Origin: an uncultured Gemmatimonadota bacterium
Lineage (GTDB): Bacteria; Gemmatimonadota; Gemmatimonadetes; Gemmatimonadales; Gemmatimonadaceae
Reading direction: 5' to 3'
DNA length: 7,574 nt
NCBI GenBank assembly: GCA_946479995.1
Contig: CAMLIU010000063.1
Coordinates: 1 to 7,574, forward strand
The translations under genes were made by a program, and so were the position numbers. Positions within the stretch are counted from its first letter, which is position 1, and the number at the start of each line of letters is the position of its first letter. Positions 6,778-7,574 of the stretch are shown here, piece after piece. The notes under the pieces were generated by a model. The model ran no database searches and was not told where the DNA came from. It saw nothing but the letters and a program-made list of their open reading frames with translations.

Positions 6778-6793
6778 ACGGGATTTCTCCCGT
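6778..6793 (-). promoter_or_regulatory. 6-bp hairpin with GAAA tetraloop at the fabG stop codon
   Basis: On the minus strand ACGGGA, GAAA, TCCCGT form a perfect 6-bp stem with a GNRA-type loop. The stem begins at the last base of the fabG TAA. No U-tract follows, so it is a poor intrinsic terminator. It may protect the 3' end of fabG mRNA, or mark a processing site that separates fabG from the more abundant acpP message. Its structure is visible; its role is inferred. Confidence 0.5.
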
Positions 6794-7530
6794 TACATCA
6801 CCATGCCGCCATCCACGACGATCGTCTGGCCGGTGATGTAGGCCGCCTGGTCGGAAGCAAGGAAGGTGACGACGCCAGCGATGTCCTGGGGCGTGCCGAG
6901 GCGCTCGAGCGGGATCTGGCCAGCGAGGCCGGCGCGCGCCTCTGGCGTCATGGCCGCGGTCATGTCGGTCTCGATGAAGCCGGGCGCCACCGCGTTCACG
7001 AGCACGTTCCGCGAGCCGAGCTCCTTGGCCACCGACTTGGTGAGGCCGATGAGCCCAGCCTTGCTGGCGGCGTAGTTGGCCTGCCCCTTGTTGCCGGTGA
7101 TGCCGACGACGCTGGCGATGTTGATGATGCGTCCCCACCGCCGCTTGATCATGCCGCGCGCCACGGCGCGGATGGCCACGAAGGCGCCGCGCAGGTTGGC
7201 GTCGAGCACCGCATCCCAGTCGTCGTCCTTGAGGCGGAACAGGATGTTGTCCCGCGTGAGGCCGGCGTTGTTCACGAGGATGTCCACCTGGCCGAACTCC
7301 TTCTCGACCGCCTCGATCAGCGCGACGACCGAGGCCGGATCGCTCACGTCGGCAGCGAACCCGCGGGCGTTGTTCCCGATCGCGGCAGCGGCCTCGGCGG
7401 CACGCGCCTGATCGCGGCCGACCACGGCGACACGCGCCCCCGCGGCCGCCAGCGACTCCGCGATGGCGCGCCCGATCCCGCGCGTGCTGCCCGTGACGAT
7501 GGCGTTCTTTCCGACGAGATCGATCTTCAT
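6793..7530 (-). CDS. fabG: 3-oxoacyl-ACP reductase
   Basis: FabG reduces 3-oxoacyl-ACP to 3-hydroxyacyl-ACP with NADPH in type II fatty-acid synthesis. It is a 245-residue short-chain dehydrogenase with a Rossmann fold. The cofactor loop TGSTRGIG is at 13-20, Arg39 follows the second strand (VVGRD), as expected for NADPH preference, and NNAG is at 87-90. The catalytic set is Asn112 (DANLRGAF), Ser140 (NIASVVG), Tyr153 and Lys157 (YAASK), each two positions beyond E. coli FabG. VNAVAPGFIETDM (178-190) and YITGQTIVVDGGMVM (231-245) complete the family pattern. Its position between fabD and acpP makes it the true FabG rather than another dehydrogenase. The ATG overlaps the upstream stop as ATGA, which indicates coupling. 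Confidence 0.97.
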   Translation of the reverse strand: MKIDLVGKNAIVTGSTRGIGRAIAESLAAAGARVAVVGRDQARAAEAAAAIGNNARGFAADVSDPASVVALIEAVEKEFGQVDILVNNAGLTRDNILFRLKDDDWDAVLDANLRGAFVAIRAVARGMIKRRWGRIINIASVVGITGNKGQANYAASKAGLIGLTKSVAKELGSRNVLVNAVAPGFIETDMTAAMTPEARAGLAGQIPLERLGTPQDIAGVVTFLASDQAAYITGQTIVVDGGMVM

Positions 7531-7574
7531 GCGGCGATCGTGGTGAGGAGTGAGTCCACCTCGGCGGCGGTGCC
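7527..7574 (-). CDS. fabD: Probable malonyl-CoA:ACP transacylase, last 15 codons
   Basis: The frame that ends in the TGA overlapping the fabG ATG reads GTAAEVDSLLTTIAA before the window edge. FabD proteins often end with a similar GT(P/A)-x-x-(L/V)-x-x-LL tail, and fabD-fabG-acpP-fabF is the standard gene order. The 15 residues alone are too few to prove identity, so the call rests mainly on context. FabD would load malonyl groups onto the ACP encoded downstream. Confidence 0.7.
   Translation of the reverse strand, partial: GTAAEVDSLLTTIAA

Noticed and set aside
1..7574. Search for tRNA, rRNA, CRISPR arrays, insertion sequences and a dif site
   Set aside because: None was seen on either strand; almost all bases belong to confident protein genes.

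Overview
The window is GC-rich, densely packed and codes on one strand only: every gene I can support is on the minus strand, so transcription runs from base 7574 towards base 1. The content points to a diderm bacterium. It makes Kdo for lipopolysaccharide (kdsB), has a predicted outer-membrane beta-barrel protein, uses the MEP isoprenoid route (ispF) and has type II fatty-acid synthesis. High GC, tight packing and this mix of housekeeping genes fit Gemmatimonadota or a similar lineage. That assignment is an inference from style and protein character, not a proven placement.

In transcription order: (1) a fatty-acid block with the last codons of a probable fabD, then fabG, acpP and fabF (7574-5223). 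(2) ispF of the MEP pathway (5183-4692), where rnc follows fabF in many bacteria. (3) A DedA-family membrane protein and a XerD-type tyrosine recombinase, overlapping by four bases (4687-3168). (4) A pabA/trpG-type glutamine amidotransferase, overlapping by four bases with a secreted protein that joins a short glycine-rich beta-repeat region to a predicted outer-membrane barrel (3137-1072). (5) After the longest gap, which holds a weak promoter candidate, kdsB and the start of pyrG (958-1).

Most genes touch or overlap: fabD/fabG (ATGA), acpP/fabF (TAATG), dedA/xerD (GTGA), pabA/barrel (ATGA) and kdsB/pyrG (TGATG). This suggests long polycistronic messages with coupled translation. Three non-coding structures stand out. 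A 6-bp hairpin with a GAAA loop begins on the last base of the fabG stop codon. A direct repeat flanking a small dyad lies upstream of acpP. A perfect 8-bp GC hairpin separates fabF from ispF.

The genes serve cell-envelope supply: fatty acids, isoprenoid precursors, Kdo activation (KdsB consumes the CTP that PyrG makes) and an outer-membrane protein, with chromosome-dimer resolution and folate or tryptophan precursor supply alongside. I see no mobile element, CRISPR array, RNA gene, defence system or other clearly new multi-gene system. The least characterised gene is the beta-repeat plus barrel protein.
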